64,000 nt of DNA from Rhizobium leguminosarum bv. viciae USDA 2370 (GCF_002008365.1 NZ_MRDL01000025.1:62381-126380); one strand, 5' to 3'. Shown: positions 26,294-35,748, counted from the stretch's first letter. Made by a program: numbers and translations. Notes: generated by a model from the sequence alone, not told the origin.

Positions 26294-27481
26294 ATGGCAA
26301 TCGAAGCATCATCCGAACAGACACGTGAGCCGCGCATCCGGCTCGGCATGGTGGGCGGCGGCGCGGGCGCGTTTATCGGCGCGGTGCACCGTATCGCGGC
26401 ACGTATCGACGATCAGTACGATCTCATCGCCGGCGCGCTGTCGGCTTCGCCCGAAAAGGCGATCGCATCCGGCCGCGACCTCGGCCTCGATCCGTCGCGG
26501 ACCTATTCCAGCTATCGCGAGATGGCGATCCGCGAAGCGAAGCTGAAGAATGGCATCGAGGCGGTGGCGATCGTCACGCCGAACCATGTTCACTACGATG
26601 CGGCCAAGGAATTCCTGAAGCGCGGCATTCATGTCATCTGCGACAAGCCGCTGACATCCAACCTTGCCGATGCGAAGAAGCTGAAGAAGATCGCCGACGA
26701 GAGCGGCGCGCTCTTCGTGCTGACGCATAATTACACCGGCTATCCGATGGTCCGCCAGGCGCGGGAGATGATTGCGAATGGCGAACTCGGCGACATCCGC
26801 GTCGTCCAGGCCGAATATCCGCAGGACTGGCTGACGGAAGCGGTCGAGCAAACCGGCCAGAAACAGGCTGCCTGGCGCACCGATCCGGCGCAGTCCGGCG
26901 TCGGCGGCTCGACCGGCGATATCGGCACGCATGCCTATAATCTCGCCGCCTTCATCACTGGCCTGGAGCTCGACAGCCTCGCCGCCGATCTCGACAGTTT
27001 CGTTCCGGGTCGCCGGCTGGACGATAATGCGCATGTCATGCTGCGCTTCAAGGCGAAGGGCTCGGAGAAGCCGGCCAAGGGCATGCTCTGGTGCAGCCAG
27101 GTTGCGCCCGGCCATGAAAACGGCCTGATGGTGCGTGTCTACGGCACCAAGGGCGGGTTGGAATGGACCCAGAAGGACCCGAACTACTTGTGGTACACGC
27201 CTTTCGGCGAGCCGAAGCGGCTGATCACTCGGGGCGGCGCCGGCTCAGGCGCTGCTGCCGGCCGTGTCACGCGCGTGCCATCAGGGCATCCGGAAGGTTA
27301 TCTCGAAGCCTTTGCGACGATCTATACGGAAGCCGCGCATGCGATCAACGCCCGCAAGAAGGGCAAGGCCGTCGACAAGGCGGTGGTCTATCCCACAGTC
27401 GATGATGGCGTGAAGGGTGTGGCTTTCGTGGAGGCCTGCGTCGCGTCTTCAAAGAAAAACGGCGCCTGGATCAAGGTGTGA
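26294..27481 (+). CDS. Gfo/Idh/MocA-family oxidoreductase
   Basis: 395 residues. The N-terminal Rossmann domain opens with IRLGMVGGGAGAFIGAVHR, an NAD(P)-binding motif with an extra Gly. The catalytic Lys lies in HVICDKPLTSN, where most relatives have EKP, and the second active-site segment is GGSTGDIGTHAYNLA. Family members oxidise or reduce sugars, inositols and keto-glycosides. CAGGAGGA stands just before the ATG. It probably acts with the upstream isomerase on the sugar brought in by the RbsABC-type importer. The substrate is unknown. Confidence 0.9.
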   Translation: MAIEASSEQTREPRIRLGMVGGGAGAFIGAVHRIAARIDDQYDLIAGALSASPEKAIASGRDLGLDPSRTYSSYREMAIREAKLKNGIEAVAIVTPNHVHYDAAKEFLKRGIHVICDKPLTSNLADAKKLKKIADESGALFVLTHNYTGYPMVRQAREMIANGELGDIRVVQAEYPQDWLTEAVEQTGQKQAAWRTDPAQSGVGGSTGDIGTHAYNLAAFITGLELDSLAADLDSFVPGRRLDDNAHVMLRFKAKGSEKPAKGMLWCSQVAPGHENGLMVRVYGTKGGLEWTQKDPNYLWYTPFGEPKRLITRGGAGSGAAAGRVTRVPSGHPEGYLEAFATIYTEAAHAINARKKGKAVDKAVVYPTVDDGVKGVAFVEACVASSKKNGAWIKV

Positions 27482-27511
27482 ATTTACCGATCCGCGTGGC
27501 CCAATGAAAAG

Positions 27512-27554
27512 CGCCGAGGCGATCTAAAGTCGCCTCGGCGTTTTATTTTATTTT
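27512..27554. terminator. Bidirectional terminator between the oxidoreductase and DoxX genes
   Basis: CGCCGAGGCGA and TCGCCTCGGCG form an 11-bp stem with a 7-nt loop, followed by a T-rich tail (TTTTATTTTATTTT). It serves the plus-strand gene and lies at the 3' end of the convergent DoxX gene. Confidence 0.88.
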
Positions 27555-27557
27555 CGG

Positions 27558-27962
27558 TCAGGCAGCAGCGGTGCGGCCACGCTTCAGTAGGTTGTCGACG
27601 CTCAAGGGTCCGGCGCCTGCCGCCACAAGATAAAGAAACACGAAGCAGAACAAGATCGCCGCGACGCCGCCGTTCTGGGCGGGGTAGATGCCCTTCGAGG
27701 CATGCCCGATGAAATAGGCGAAGGCCATCAGGCCGGAGAGCACGAAGGCTGCGATACGGGTCTGGAATCCCACCAGGACCAGGAAGCCGAGGGTGAGTTC
27801 GAGCAGCCCGGCAATCCAGGAGAGCGAGCCCGCGGGCGGCACACTTGCCGCAGCGGGAAAATGCAGGATCTTCTGTGTTCCGTAGCTGAAAAGTACAAGT
27901 GACGAGACAATGCGCAACAGGCTCAGCAGATGAGGCTGCAGCGAATGGACCGAAGAGAGCAT
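27558..27962 (-). CDS. DoxX-family membrane protein
   Basis: 134 residues with four hydrophobic segments. The DoxX family pattern is visible: SLLRIVSSLVLFSYGTQKIL at the N-terminus, then AGLLELTLGFLVLVGFQTRIAAFVLSG. AAAGGA precedes the ATG at 27962. Members are small membrane proteins, some linked to thiosulfate oxidation or oxidative-stress complexes, but most have no defined role. It is monocistronic and convergent with the sugar cluster. No function is claimed. Confidence 0.88.
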   Translation of the reverse strand: MLSSVHSLQPHLLSLLRIVSSLVLFSYGTQKILHFPAAASVPPAGSLSWIAGLLELTLGFLVLVGFQTRIAAFVLSGLMAFAYFIGHASKGIYPAQNGGVAAILFCFVFLYLVAAGAGPLSVDNLLKRGRTAAA

Positions 27963-28079
27963 TGGATTCCTTTCATATTTGTGATGCCATTTCCCCGTGT
28001 AAGGATCGCGGTCTCAACGGCCAAATCACGACTGCTGACATTGCCGTTATGAGGGCAGCTCCGTGGTGGGGGAGGGGCG

Positions 28080-28128
28080 GCTGCAACGCCGTTGCAGCTG
28101 TTCTGTTTTTCCTCCTGCAACGTTGCAG
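28080..28128. promoter_or_regulatory. Twin palindromic operators upstream of the beta-glucosidase
   Basis: Site 1 is GCTGCAAC, spacer GCC, GTTGCAGC (28080-28098). Site 2 is CTGCAACGTTGCAG (28115-28128), a perfect 14-nt palindrome. Both share CTGCAAC/GTTGCAG and their centres are about 32 bp apart, roughly three helical turns. They lie 86-134 nt upstream of the GH1 gene. No regulator gene adjoins, so the binding protein is encoded elsewhere. Confidence 0.65.
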
Positions 28129-28213
28129 TTTTTCTTCCGGCCAGCCTGTACTTTGCCTTCAGGCTTGGCTAAATCCGGCGCAAACGGCTCAACCTGAGAG
28201 ATAGGATTTACAG

Positions 28214-29587
28214 ATGATCGATCCGAAGAAGCTCGCGGAGCGCTTTCCCGGCGACTTCACTTTCGGCGTTGCCACCGCTGCCTTCCAGATCGAAGGCGCC
28301 AGCAAAGCCGAGGGCCGCAAGCCATCCATCTGGGATGCTTTCTGCAATATGCCTGGCCGCGTCCGTAATCGCGATAACGGCGACGTTGCCTGCGATCACT
28401 ATAACAGGCTGGAACAGGACCTCGATCTCATCAAGGAAATGGGTGTCGAAGCCTATCGGTTCTCGATTGCCTGGCCGCGCATTATCCCCGAAGGCACGGG
28501 TCCGGTGAACGAGGCCGGCCTCGATTTCTACGATCGGCTGGTCGACGGCTGCAAGGCGCGGGGCATCAAGACCTTCGCGACGCTCTACCACTGGGATCTG
28601 CCTCTGTTGCTCGCCGGCGAGGGCGGTTGGACGGCGCGCTCGACCGCCTATGCGTTTCAGCGCTATGCCAAGACGGTGATGAACCGCCTTGGCGATCGCC
28701 TCGACCGGGTCGCGACCTTCAACGAACCCTGGTGCATCGTCTGGCTCAGCCATCTCTACGGCATCCATGCTCCGGGCGAGCGCAACATGCAGGCCGCCCT
28801 TCACGCCATGCATTACATGAACCTTGCCCACGGTCTCGGCGTCGAGGCGATCCGCTCGGAAGCCCCAAATGTGCCCGTCGGGCTTGTGCTCAACGCCGCT
28901 TCGGTCATTCCCGGCTCCGACAGCCCGGCCGATCTAGCCGCCGGCGAGCGTGCGCATCAGTTCCACAACGGCGCCTTCTTCGATCCCGTCTTCAAGGGCG
29001 AGTATCCGAAGGAATTCGTCGAGGCGCTCGGCGACCGCATGCCTGTCATCGAAGATGGCGACTTGAAGCTTATCAGCCAGAAACTCGACTGGTGGGGCCT
29101 GAACTACTACAAGCCCGAGCGGGTCACTGATGATGCCGAACGCAAAGGCGATTTCCCCTGGACGGTGGAAGCGCCGCCGGCAAGCGACGTCAAGACCGAT
29201 ATTGGCTGGGAAATCTATGCGCCGGGCCTGAAGCTCTCGGTCGAGGACCTCTACCGTCGCTACGAACTGCCGGAATGCTACATCACCGAGAACGGCGCCT
29301 GCGACAACACCGATGTCATCGACGGCGAGGTCGACGACACGATGCGCCTCGACTATGTCAGCGATCACCTCGAAATCGTTGCCGGCCTCATCAAGGACGG
29401 CTATCCCCTACGCGGCTATTTCGCCTGGAGCCTGATGGACAATTTCGAATGGGCGGAAGGCTACCGCATGCGCTTCGGTCTGGTCCATGTCGATTATGAG
29501 ACCCAGGTGCGTACGGTAAAAAAGAGCGGCAAATGGTATCGCGAACTCGCGGCCAAGTTCCCGAAGGGCAATCATAAGCCGGGTTAG
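28214..29587 (+). CDS. Beta-glucosidase, glycoside hydrolase family 1
   Basis: 457 residues, the usual GH1 length. The general acid/base Glu is in TFNEPW (E171) and the nucleophile Glu in YITENG (E359). The N-terminal family signature FTFGVATAAFQIEGA is present (residues 15-29). There is no signal peptide, so it acts in the cytoplasm on imported beta-glucosides such as cellobiose or plant aryl-glucosides. It stands alone, behind two palindromes that probably bind a regulator encoded elsewhere. Confidence 0.96.
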   Translation: MIDPKKLAERFPGDFTFGVATAAFQIEGASKAEGRKPSIWDAFCNMPGRVRNRDNGDVACDHYNRLEQDLDLIKEMGVEAYRFSIAWPRIIPEGTGPVNEAGLDFYDRLVDGCKARGIKTFATLYHWDLPLLLAGEGGWTARSTAYAFQRYAKTVMNRLGDRLDRVATFNEPWCIVWLSHLYGIHAPGERNMQAALHAMHYMNLAHGLGVEAIRSEAPNVPVGLVLNAASVIPGSDSPADLAAGERAHQFHNGAFFDPVFKGEYPKEFVEALGDRMPVIEDGDLKLISQKLDWWGLNYYKPERVTDDAERKGDFPWTVEAPPASDVKTDIGWEIYAPGLKLSVEDLYRRYELPECYITENGACDNTDVIDGEVDDTMRLDYVSDHLEIVAGLIKDGYPLRGYFAWSLMDNFEWAEGYRMRFGLVHVDYETQVRTVKKSGKWYRELAAKFPKGNHKPG

Positions 29588-29700
29588 GGGGTGCGTCCTC
29601 AGGCGGGGCACAAAAATAACTCGTCAGAAACCTGCAACAGCCGGTTGCTTAAACGTTTTTGAACCCTTGGCTGGCAAAGTCCGACGGTCAGGGAGTCGTA

Positions 29701-31914
29701 ATGCAGACAGCCGGAAAGTCGCAGAGCAAAGGATCGGGAGTAAGCCGTCACATCACCGTCACCGGCGTGCTTTTCTCCTTCGCGGTCATCGTCGCAGTCG
29801 TCACCATCATGGTGCTGACCGCGCTCGAACGTGTGGCTGAAAATGCCAATCTCCTCGATGACGAGCGCTCGCGCGAAACGACGGTCGGCGCGCTGAAGAC
29901 CTTCGAGGATCAGCTCGGCGCGACGCTCGACGATTACGCCGCCTGGGACGACGCCGCCGTCAACGTCTATGCGCCGGACGGCATGGCCTGGACGGTGAGC
30001 AATTACGGCGAGATGTCGGTCAACAGCTCGCTGTTCGACATGGCGATCGTCATCGATGGTGAGAAGAAGGCGATCATGGCCTATCGCGACGGCAAGCCGA
30101 TGGAGGCGCCGCTCACGGCTTTCTTCGCGCCGTCGCTCTGGAGCCTGCTCGACACGGTGAAGGCGGCCGGTCCGGCCGATCGTCCCCAGGCGATCGGTTT
30201 CGTCACCACCAAACGGGGCATTGCCGCCGTCGGCGTGGCATTGGTTCGGAAAAAGTCCGGTGCGCTTGATGTGCCCGCCGGCCAGCACCGCTACCTCGTT
30301 TTCGCCCGCCATCTCGATGACGACAGGGTGGCCGCTCTCGGCCAGACCTATGTCATCGGCGGGCTGAGGCTGGCGCCGCCGAGCTTTGCGGCCGACTATC
30401 GCGTACCGATCGTCGATCCGACGGGGGCAACGCTCGGCAAGCTCGTCTGGATCTCGCGTTCACCCGGCGATATCGCCTATGCACAGGTGCGGCCGATGGT
30501 CATCCAGGCGCTCGGCCTCGTCGGATTGTTTTTCGCAGTACTGCTGGCTATCGGCTGGCTTGCCGGCCGCCGCCTGAAGGCGGAGGAAGGCAGCGCCCGC
30601 GAGGAGGCGCTGCGCGACAGGCTGAGCGGCCTTTCCAATCGCGACGGTCTCGGGCTCGCCGTCGATCGTTTTGTCGTCGAGGCACGCCAGACCAAGCGCA
30701 ATGTGCTGCTCCTCTATCTCGACCTCGATGGCTTCAAGGAAGTCAATGACAGCTATGGCCACGGCACCGGTGACCAGTTGATTCGCGCGGTCGCGGCCGG
30801 GCTCGACGTGCTCATTCCGCAAGGTGCGGTTCTTGCCCGTATTGGCGGCGATGAATTTGCGATCGCCTTTCTCTCCGACAGCGAGAATGCCGCCGCCCTG
30901 CAGCTTGCCGAGCAGATCCTCGATTTTCTCGTCGAGCCATTGGAGATCGGTCGCCGTGTCGTCGTCGTTGGGGCAAGCATTGGTATCGCCATGTCGCCTT
31001 TCGGGGCGATCGGGCGTGAGGAGCTGGTGCGCCGTTCCGACCTTGCCATGTACAAGGCGAAGGAGGCCGGCCGCGCGCGCATGACGCTCTACGACCCGTC
31101 GATGGACGCCGATCGAGAGCAGCGCAATGCGCTGGAGCTCGATCTGCGGATCGCCATCGAAAGCGGCGACTTGACGCTTGCCTACCAGCCGCTGATCGAT
31201 GCGGCGACGCATGCCATGACCGGCGTGGAGGCGCTGGTGCGCTGGAACCGTCCGGGACATGGCCCTGTGTCGCCCGAGCTGTTCATCCCGATCGCCGAGA
31301 CCAGCGGCCTCATCGAATCACTTGGCCTGTTCGTGCTGCGCAAAGCCTGTGAGACAGCCAAGCAATGGCCGGACCTCAACGTCTCGGTCAACGTCTCGCC
31401 CGGCCAGTTCCGCAATCCCGCCTTTACCGACTATGTGCGCTACGTGCTGAAGCAGACGGAGATCGAGGCCGGTCGTATCACGCTCGAGATCACCGAAGGC
31501 TACATGATCCAGAATCCGCAGCGCACCCGCCAGTCGATCGAACGGTTGAAGGGGCTGGGGGTTAAGGTGGCGCTCGACGATTTTGGCTCCGGCTTCTCCT
31601 CGATCGGTTATCTCAGGCAGTTCGGCTTCGACCGCATCAAGATCGACCGCTCGCTGGTCATGGGTGTCAACGAGGACAAACGCCAGCGCGAGATGCTGCA
31701 GGCGACGGTAGCGCTTGCCCGCTCGCTCGACATTCCGGTGACGGCCGAAGGCATCGAGACCGAGGAGCAGGCGATAGCCATGCGCCTGTTCGGCTGCGAC
31801 TGCCTGCAGGGCTATTGGTTCGGAAAGCCTGTGACATCAGACCTTATCACCGAGATGCTGAACGAGCGGCGTGCAGCGGAGCCGCAAGCTCGGCGCCGCA
31901 TCGGCGCTGTCTGA
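29701..31914 (+). CDS. Membrane sensor with CHASE4-like, GGDEF and EAL domains
   Basis: 737 residues. Two membrane segments (about 19-41 and 266-288) flank a periplasmic region with a CHASE4-like pattern (TFEDQLGATLDDYAAWDDA). The GGDEF domain keeps GGDEF at 382-386 but lacks an RxxD inhibitory site at the expected place. The EAL domain keeps EAL at 510-512, and DDFGSGFSS and KIDRSLV. It could both make and break cyclic di-GMP; which activity dominates cannot be read. GGGAG precedes the ATG at 29701. Monocistronic. Confidence 0.93.
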   Translation: MQTAGKSQSKGSGVSRHITVTGVLFSFAVIVAVVTIMVLTALERVAENANLLDDERSRETTVGALKTFEDQLGATLDDYAAWDDAAVNVYAPDGMAWTVSNYGEMSVNSSLFDMAIVIDGEKKAIMAYRDGKPMEAPLTAFFAPSLWSLLDTVKAAGPADRPQAIGFVTTKRGIAAVGVALVRKKSGALDVPAGQHRYLVFARHLDDDRVAALGQTYVIGGLRLAPPSFAADYRVPIVDPTGATLGKLVWISRSPGDIAYAQVRPMVIQALGLVGLFFAVLLAIGWLAGRRLKAEEGSAREEALRDRLSGLSNRDGLGLAVDRFVVEARQTKRNVLLLYLDLDGFKEVNDSYGHGTGDQLIRAVAAGLDVLIPQGAVLARIGGDEFAIAFLSDSENAAALQLAEQILDFLVEPLEIGRRVVVVGASIGIAMSPFGAIGREELVRRSDLAMYKAKEAGRARMTLYDPSMDADREQRNALELDLRIAIESGDLTLAYQPLIDAATHAMTGVEALVRWNRPGHGPVSPELFIPIAETSGLIESLGLFVLRKACETAKQWPDLNVSVNVSPGQFRNPAFTDYVRYVLKQTEIEAGRITLEITEGYMIQNPQRTRQSIERLKGLGVKVALDDFGSGFSSIGYLRQFGFDRIKIDRSLVMGVNEDKRQREMLQATVALARSLDIPVTAEGIETEEQAIAMRLFGCDCLQGYWFGKPVTSDLITEMLNERRAAEPQARRRIGAV

Positions 31915-31964
31915 CCGGTGGCCTGATCCTCAGACAGCAAGGCTGTTCCAACCGGAATCCCGGC

Positions 31965-32894
31965 TTAGCTGCCGAAATGTCGCTGGCCGCGCTTTTTTGC
32001 GAGGGCGATCTGGTGCTGCCGCTGACGGTAACGCAGCCGGTCTTCCTCCGTGCGCTTATGATAGCAGTGGCTGCAGGAAACGCCTTCCTCGTAGAGCGGT
32101 GAGGTGATTTCTTCTGCGGTGATCGGGTTGCGGCAGGCGTGGCACAGCCTGTGTTCGCCTTCCTTCAGACCGTGCTCGACGGAGACGCGCTCGTCGAAGA
32201 CGAAGCAGGCGCCATCCCAGAGGCTTTCCTCCTGCGGCACTTCCTCCAGATATTTCAGGATGCCGCCCTTCAGATGATAGACCTCGTCGAAGCCCTCAGC
32301 CTTCATGAAAGCGGTGGCCTTCTCGCAACGTATGCCGCCGGTGCAGTACATGGCGACCTTCGGCTTGTTGTGCAGGCCGGGATTGTTGCGCACCCAATCG
32401 GGAAATTCACGGAAGGTCTTGGTCTTCGGGTCGAGCGCGCCGCGAAAAGTGCCGATTGCCGTCTCGTAATCGTTGCGGGTGTCGATGACGATCGTATCGG
32501 GATCGGAGATCAGCGCATTCCAGTCCTTGGCCGCCACGTAGGTTCCGACCACTTTGTTGGGGTCGATGTCCTCGACGCCCATGGTGACGATTTCCTTCTT
32601 CAGCTTCACCTTCATGCGCAGGAAGGGCATTTTCGAGGCGCGGCTTTCCTTGTGCTCTAGGCCCGAAAATTCCGGCTGGGCGCGCAGGAAGGCGAGCGCG
32701 GCTTGAATGCCGGCATCCGGGCCCGCGATCGTGCCGTTAATGCCTTCATGCGCCAGAAGCAGCGTTCCCCTGACGCCATTCTCCTCGCAAAGCGTCTGCA
32801 GCGGTGCCTGCAGGCTGGGAAAGCGCGGCACGGAAACGAAATGGTAAAGTGCGGCCACGAGGAACGGGCTGGTGTGTGTCAGGCTGTCGGTCAT
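31965..32894 (-). CDS. trhO: tRNA uridine 5-hydroxylase TrhO, rhodanese family (YceA)
   Basis: 309 residues. An N-terminal acylphosphatase-like domain is followed by a rhodanese domain with the active-site loop [10 protein letters not shown] (Cys184), then a C-terminal Cys-rich segment (CHAC...CSHC) that may bind metal. This is the conserved UPF0176 layout. E. coli TrhO hydroxylates U34 in some tRNAs, using prephenate-independent chemistry. The frame opens upstream to 32984, but the ATG at 32894 gives the family N-terminus and avoids overlap with the next gene. Ribosome site weak. Confidence 0.93.
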   Translation of the reverse strand: MTDSLTHTSPFLVAALYHFVSVPRFPSLQAPLQTLCEENGVRGTLLLAHEGINGTIAGPDAGIQAALAFLRAQPEFSGLEHKESRASKMPFLRMKVKLKKEIVTMGVEDIDPNKVVGTYVAAKDWNALISDPDTIVIDTRNDYETAIGTFRGALDPKTKTFREFPDWVRNNPGLHNKPKVAMYCTGGIRCEKATAFMKAEGFDEVYHLKGGILKYLEEVPQEESLWDGACFVFDERVSVEHGLKEGEHRLCHACRNPITAEEITSPLYEEGVSCSHCYHKRTEEDRLRYRQRQHQIALAKKRGQRHFGS

Positions 32895-32965
32895 GGGCCG
32901 GAAATACAGAAAATCAGCGGGCGGCGCAATTGCCTTCGCCGGTGGCGGCCTTGACAGATAATCGA

Positions 32966-33442
32966 TTATCCCTGCGCCTGCCATTCGGAAAACGGCCGCA
33001 CGCCGAAGCTCCGGTCGGGGTCGGCGTCGAGAACGCTGATGAACTCGATTGAGTGCCCGTCCGGATCCTTGAAATAGATCGACAGCGCCGGCATCCAGCC
33101 GAGAACTACCGGCTCCGTTACCGGTTCACCGGTAAAGCCGAGAGGTTCCACGCCCTTTGCCCTGAGAATGTCAGGCGCCTGCAGCACGCCATCGGCGGTC
33201 ATGCTGAAGGCGATGTGCAGCCGCATCTTCAGCGGCCCGGTTCCGGTTTCCCAAAGGCCGAGCATACCGGTCTTCCTGTCGTCCACCCAGAGGAAAGTGA
33301 CTTTGCGCTCCTCGAACGACGCTGCGAGTTCGAGCCCGACGACATCGCGGTAGAATTCCGTGGAGGTCTTGAGATCGGCAACGGTCAGATGTGTTTCGTA
33401 GAGCCCGAGTACCTTCGGCATCGCGGCATTTTCGGCGGTCAT
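32966..33442 (-). CDS. VOC (glyoxalase/dioxygenase-fold) family protein
   Basis: 158 residues with two betaalphabetabetabeta modules. Metal-ligand candidates are His in [11 protein letters not shown], His in MRLHIAFSM, and Glu near the end in DPDGHSIEF. The family includes glyoxalase I, fosfomycin-modifying enzymes and extradiol dioxygenases; the substrate cannot be told from sequence. GAGGAAAA precedes the ATG at 33442. It is 71 nt upstream of trhO on the same strand and may share its transcript. Confidence 0.88.
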   Translation of the reverse strand: MTAENAAMPKVLGLYETHLTVADLKTSTEFYRDVVGLELAASFEERKVTFLWVDDRKTGMLGLWETGTGPLKMRLHIAFSMTADGVLQAPDILRAKGVEPLGFTGEPVTEPVVLGWMPALSIYFKDPDGHSIEFISVLDADPDRSFGVRPFSEWQAQG

Positions 33443-33580
33443 TTTTTCCTCGCGGATCAGGTCTCTGCTTGTTTGACCACCGCAAGCTAGGACCTCAAGA
33501 TTGGTTGAGGTCAACAGGGTTCTTTGTGATATTGCAGGAAATGCAGAGCAACGCGCAGGCACTTCCAGTTTCGCTGTCTC

Positions 33581-34489
33581 TCAACTCCCGGCCATCAGCC
33601 AGAGAAGCTCGATGCGCTGGGCTTCCTCGTCGGCATCATCGGCGAAGACGGCTTCGGCTTTGATCAGCGCTTGCCGCCGGTCTTCCTGCTGGCGGAAGAT
33701 GATGATGTCGAGCAGATGCGTCAGGTCGTCATTGCGAGTGAAGAGCTGCGGTTCTGCCTCGACCAGTTCGGAGAGTACGGTGAGATCATGGATGTGGCCG
33801 AGATCCTCGACGAGTTCGCTGGCCGCATCGCGCTTGGCCTTCATCGCGCCCGGCCAGATGTCGCGCAAAAGGGCATGGTAGAGCCGATAGTCGTAGGTGC
33901 GTTTGCGCAGATCGTGGAAATCGTCGGCCGATGCCTCGCCGTGACAGGCTGTAAGCGCGGTCTTGGCCTTCAGCGCGATGCGGCGCCAGCTCTTCGCCAG
34001 CATGCGTGCATTTTTGCGGTGGCCGCCATCAAAGGAGACGGCGTCTAAGGCGGCGATCGCCTCCTTCAGAACGTCGGAGGTTTCCGCGAGCCGCTGTTCC
34101 AGGCCGCTTTCGGCTTCCGCCATCCAATCACGGCGGCCTTCGAGGATGGTGACGATGCGGCCGAGCGCCTCGCTCTCCTCGTTCCCGCGGGCTGCATGCT
34201 GCAGATATTGGGCGGTGCCGATGAGGGCGGTAGCGTCGCGGATCGCCGAAAGCGAGTGTGCGGCATCGCGCAGCCTCGCATTTTCTTGGGCTTGGAAATC
34301 CGGAATTTCGCGGGCCACGAGGCGGTAGAGCGAGCGTAGTCGCTTCAGGTTCTTGCGGAAGGAATGGATCGCCTCATGCGCGCCGTCCGGGCGCTTCCTT
34401 AGGACAGTGATGGCGTGTTCCAGCTGCCTGGTGGCGACGCTACGGAACGCTTCGGTGAAATCGGCGTCAGGCCGAATGCGATAGGCCAT
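33581..34489 (-). CDS. CHAD-domain protein
   Basis: 302 residues, mostly helical, with conserved His and basic residues at the family positions (AIHSFRKNLKRLRSLYRL, and DDFHDLRKRTYDYRLYH in the second repeat). CHAD domains bind inorganic polyphosphate through these basic faces and are often found with CYTH enzymes. The start ATG at 34489 overlaps the end of the CYTH gene by 23 nt, and an upstream in-frame start exists at 34516. The overlap suggests coupled translation and joint action with the CYTH protein. Role inferred from family. Confidence 0.9.
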   Translation of the reverse strand: MAYRIRPDADFTEAFRSVATRQLEHAITVLRKRPDGAHEAIHSFRKNLKRLRSLYRLVAREIPDFQAQENARLRDAAHSLSAIRDATALIGTAQYLQHAARGNEESEALGRIVTILEGRRDWMAEAESGLEQRLAETSDVLKEAIAALDAVSFDGGHRKNARMLAKSWRRIALKAKTALTACHGEASADDFHDLRKRTYDYRLYHALLRDIWPGAMKAKRDAASELVEDLGHIHDLTVLSELVEAEPQLFTRNDDLTHLLDIIIFRQQEDRRQALIKAEAVFADDADEEAQRIELLWLMAGS

Positions 34490-34955
34490 GCCTGTCGTGC
34501 CCGTATTCTGTGGCAAGGGCCTGGTTGGAATAGCGGAAGTCCCCGGTTACTTCGCGGCCGAGCCAAGCGGGCAGGGCCGGATCGTCGGTTTCCGCCGTCA
34601 TCTCCACCTCGGCGATCACCAGTCCGCGATGCTCGCCGGTAAAGACGTCGACTTCCCAGACGAAACCCTCATGCGGAACGCGGTAGCGCGTCTTCTCGAT
34701 GACGACGCCGATCGCGTTCAGCAGCAACTCTTCGGCATCGGCGATTGGGATATCGTATTCGAATTCGTCACGAGTGATGGTGCTGCGGCCGATCTTGATC
34801 GTCAATCTCGCCTTCCTGCCGTCGAGGATGCGCACCCGCACGGAACGGTCGTCCATCGAGGCGATGTAACCCTGCCTGAGGACAGACTTCGTCTCGACGG
34901 CGGAACGCCATCCATCGCTGCGTACAAGAAACTTCCGCTCGATTTCTTTCGCCAT
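34467..34955 (-). CDS. CYTH-domain protein, probable inorganic triphosphatase
   Basis: 162 residues. The defining ExExK motif is EIERK near the N-terminus. Charged strands that line the triphosphate tunnel follow: SVRVRILDGRKARLTIK, EFEYDIP, YRVPHEGFVWEVDVF and VIAEVEM. CYTH enzymes act on triphosphate or other phosphate-rich substrates with Mg or Mn. The ATG at 34955 fits; a longer frame starts at 35012. Cotranscribed and overlapping with a CHAD gene, the classic partner for phosphate-polymer metabolism. Confidence 0.92.
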   Translation of the reverse strand: MAKEIERKFLVRSDGWRSAVETKSVLRQGYIASMDDRSVRVRILDGRKARLTIKIGRSTITRDEFEYDIPIADAEELLLNAIGVVIEKTRYRVPHEGFVWEVDVFTGEHRGLVIAEVEMTAETDDPALPAWLGREVTGDFRYSNQALATEYGHDRHGLSHSA

Positions 34956-35109
34956 GCCGGTGAACCTTTTGTGACGATTGCGGCACGGTAGCCCACTTTC
35001 CAGGCATTTCATACCCTTCTTGTGATGCGGTCCGGTTTTATCTCGACAAGGTTCCGCGGGGGCGTTATTCGGGATGCAAATTCAATCGTTTCAAGGAAGT
35101 CGCACGACC

Positions 35110-35748
35110 ATGGGCGAGAAAACAGAGAAGCTCCTTTCCATCCTGAAACTCCAGCCTGTCGTTCCGGTATTGATCGTCGACGATGCGAAGTCAGCGGTGC
35201 CGCTCGCCCGCGCGCTCGTCGCGGGCGGGCTGAAGGCGATCGAGATCACCATGCGCACGCCGGCGGCACTCGAAGCCGTGCGCGCCGTCGCCGCCGAGGT
35301 CGAGGGCGCCGAAGTCGGCGCCGGGACGATCCTCAATGTCGCCCATTGGGAAGCCGCCGTCGCCGCCGGTTCGAAGTTCATCGTCAGCCCCGGCACGACG
35401 CAGGAACTGCTGGATGCCGCCGCCGATTCCGACGTGCCGCTGCTTCCGGGGGCCGCGACCGCCAGCGAAGTCATGGCGCTGCGGGAAGAAGGCTACCAGG
35501 TGTTGAAGTTCTTCCCGGCGGAGCAGGCTGGTGGCGCCGCTTATCTCAAGGCGCTGTCCTCGCCACTTGCAGGCACGTTGTTCTGCCCGACCGGCGGCAT
35601 TTCGCTGAAGAACGCCCATGATTATCTCTCGCTGCCGAACGTCATCTGCGTCGGCGGCTCCTGGGTGGCGCCGAAGGAACTGGTTGCAGCTGGCGACTGG
35701 GCTGGGATCACCAAGCTCGCGGCAGAGGCGGCAGCGCTGAAGGCTTGA
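35110..35748 (+). CDS. eda: 2-keto-3-deoxy-6-phosphogluconate aldolase
   Basis: 212 residues, the bacterial Eda length. Active-site residues align with E. coli: Glu45 and Arg49 in IEITMRT, and the Schiff-base Lys132 in VLKFFPAEQAGG. CPTGGI (phosphate site) follows. It splits KDPG into pyruvate and glyceraldehyde 3-phosphate, the last step of the Entner-Doudoroff route used by rhizobia for sugars. The ATG at 35110 has AAGGAAG about 10 nt upstream; a longer frame at 35074 is less likely. Divergent from the CYTH gene, single gene, with a hairpin terminator. Confidence 0.95.
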   Translation: MGEKTEKLLSILKLQPVVPVLIVDDAKSAVPLARALVAGGLKAIEITMRTPAALEAVRAVAAEVEGAEVGAGTILNVAHWEAAVAAGSKFIVSPGTTQELLDAAADSDVPLLPGAATASEVMALREEGYQVLKFFPAEQAGGAAYLKALSSPLAGTLFCPTGGISLKNAHDYLSLPNVICVGGSWVAPKELVAAGDWAGITKLAAEAAALKA

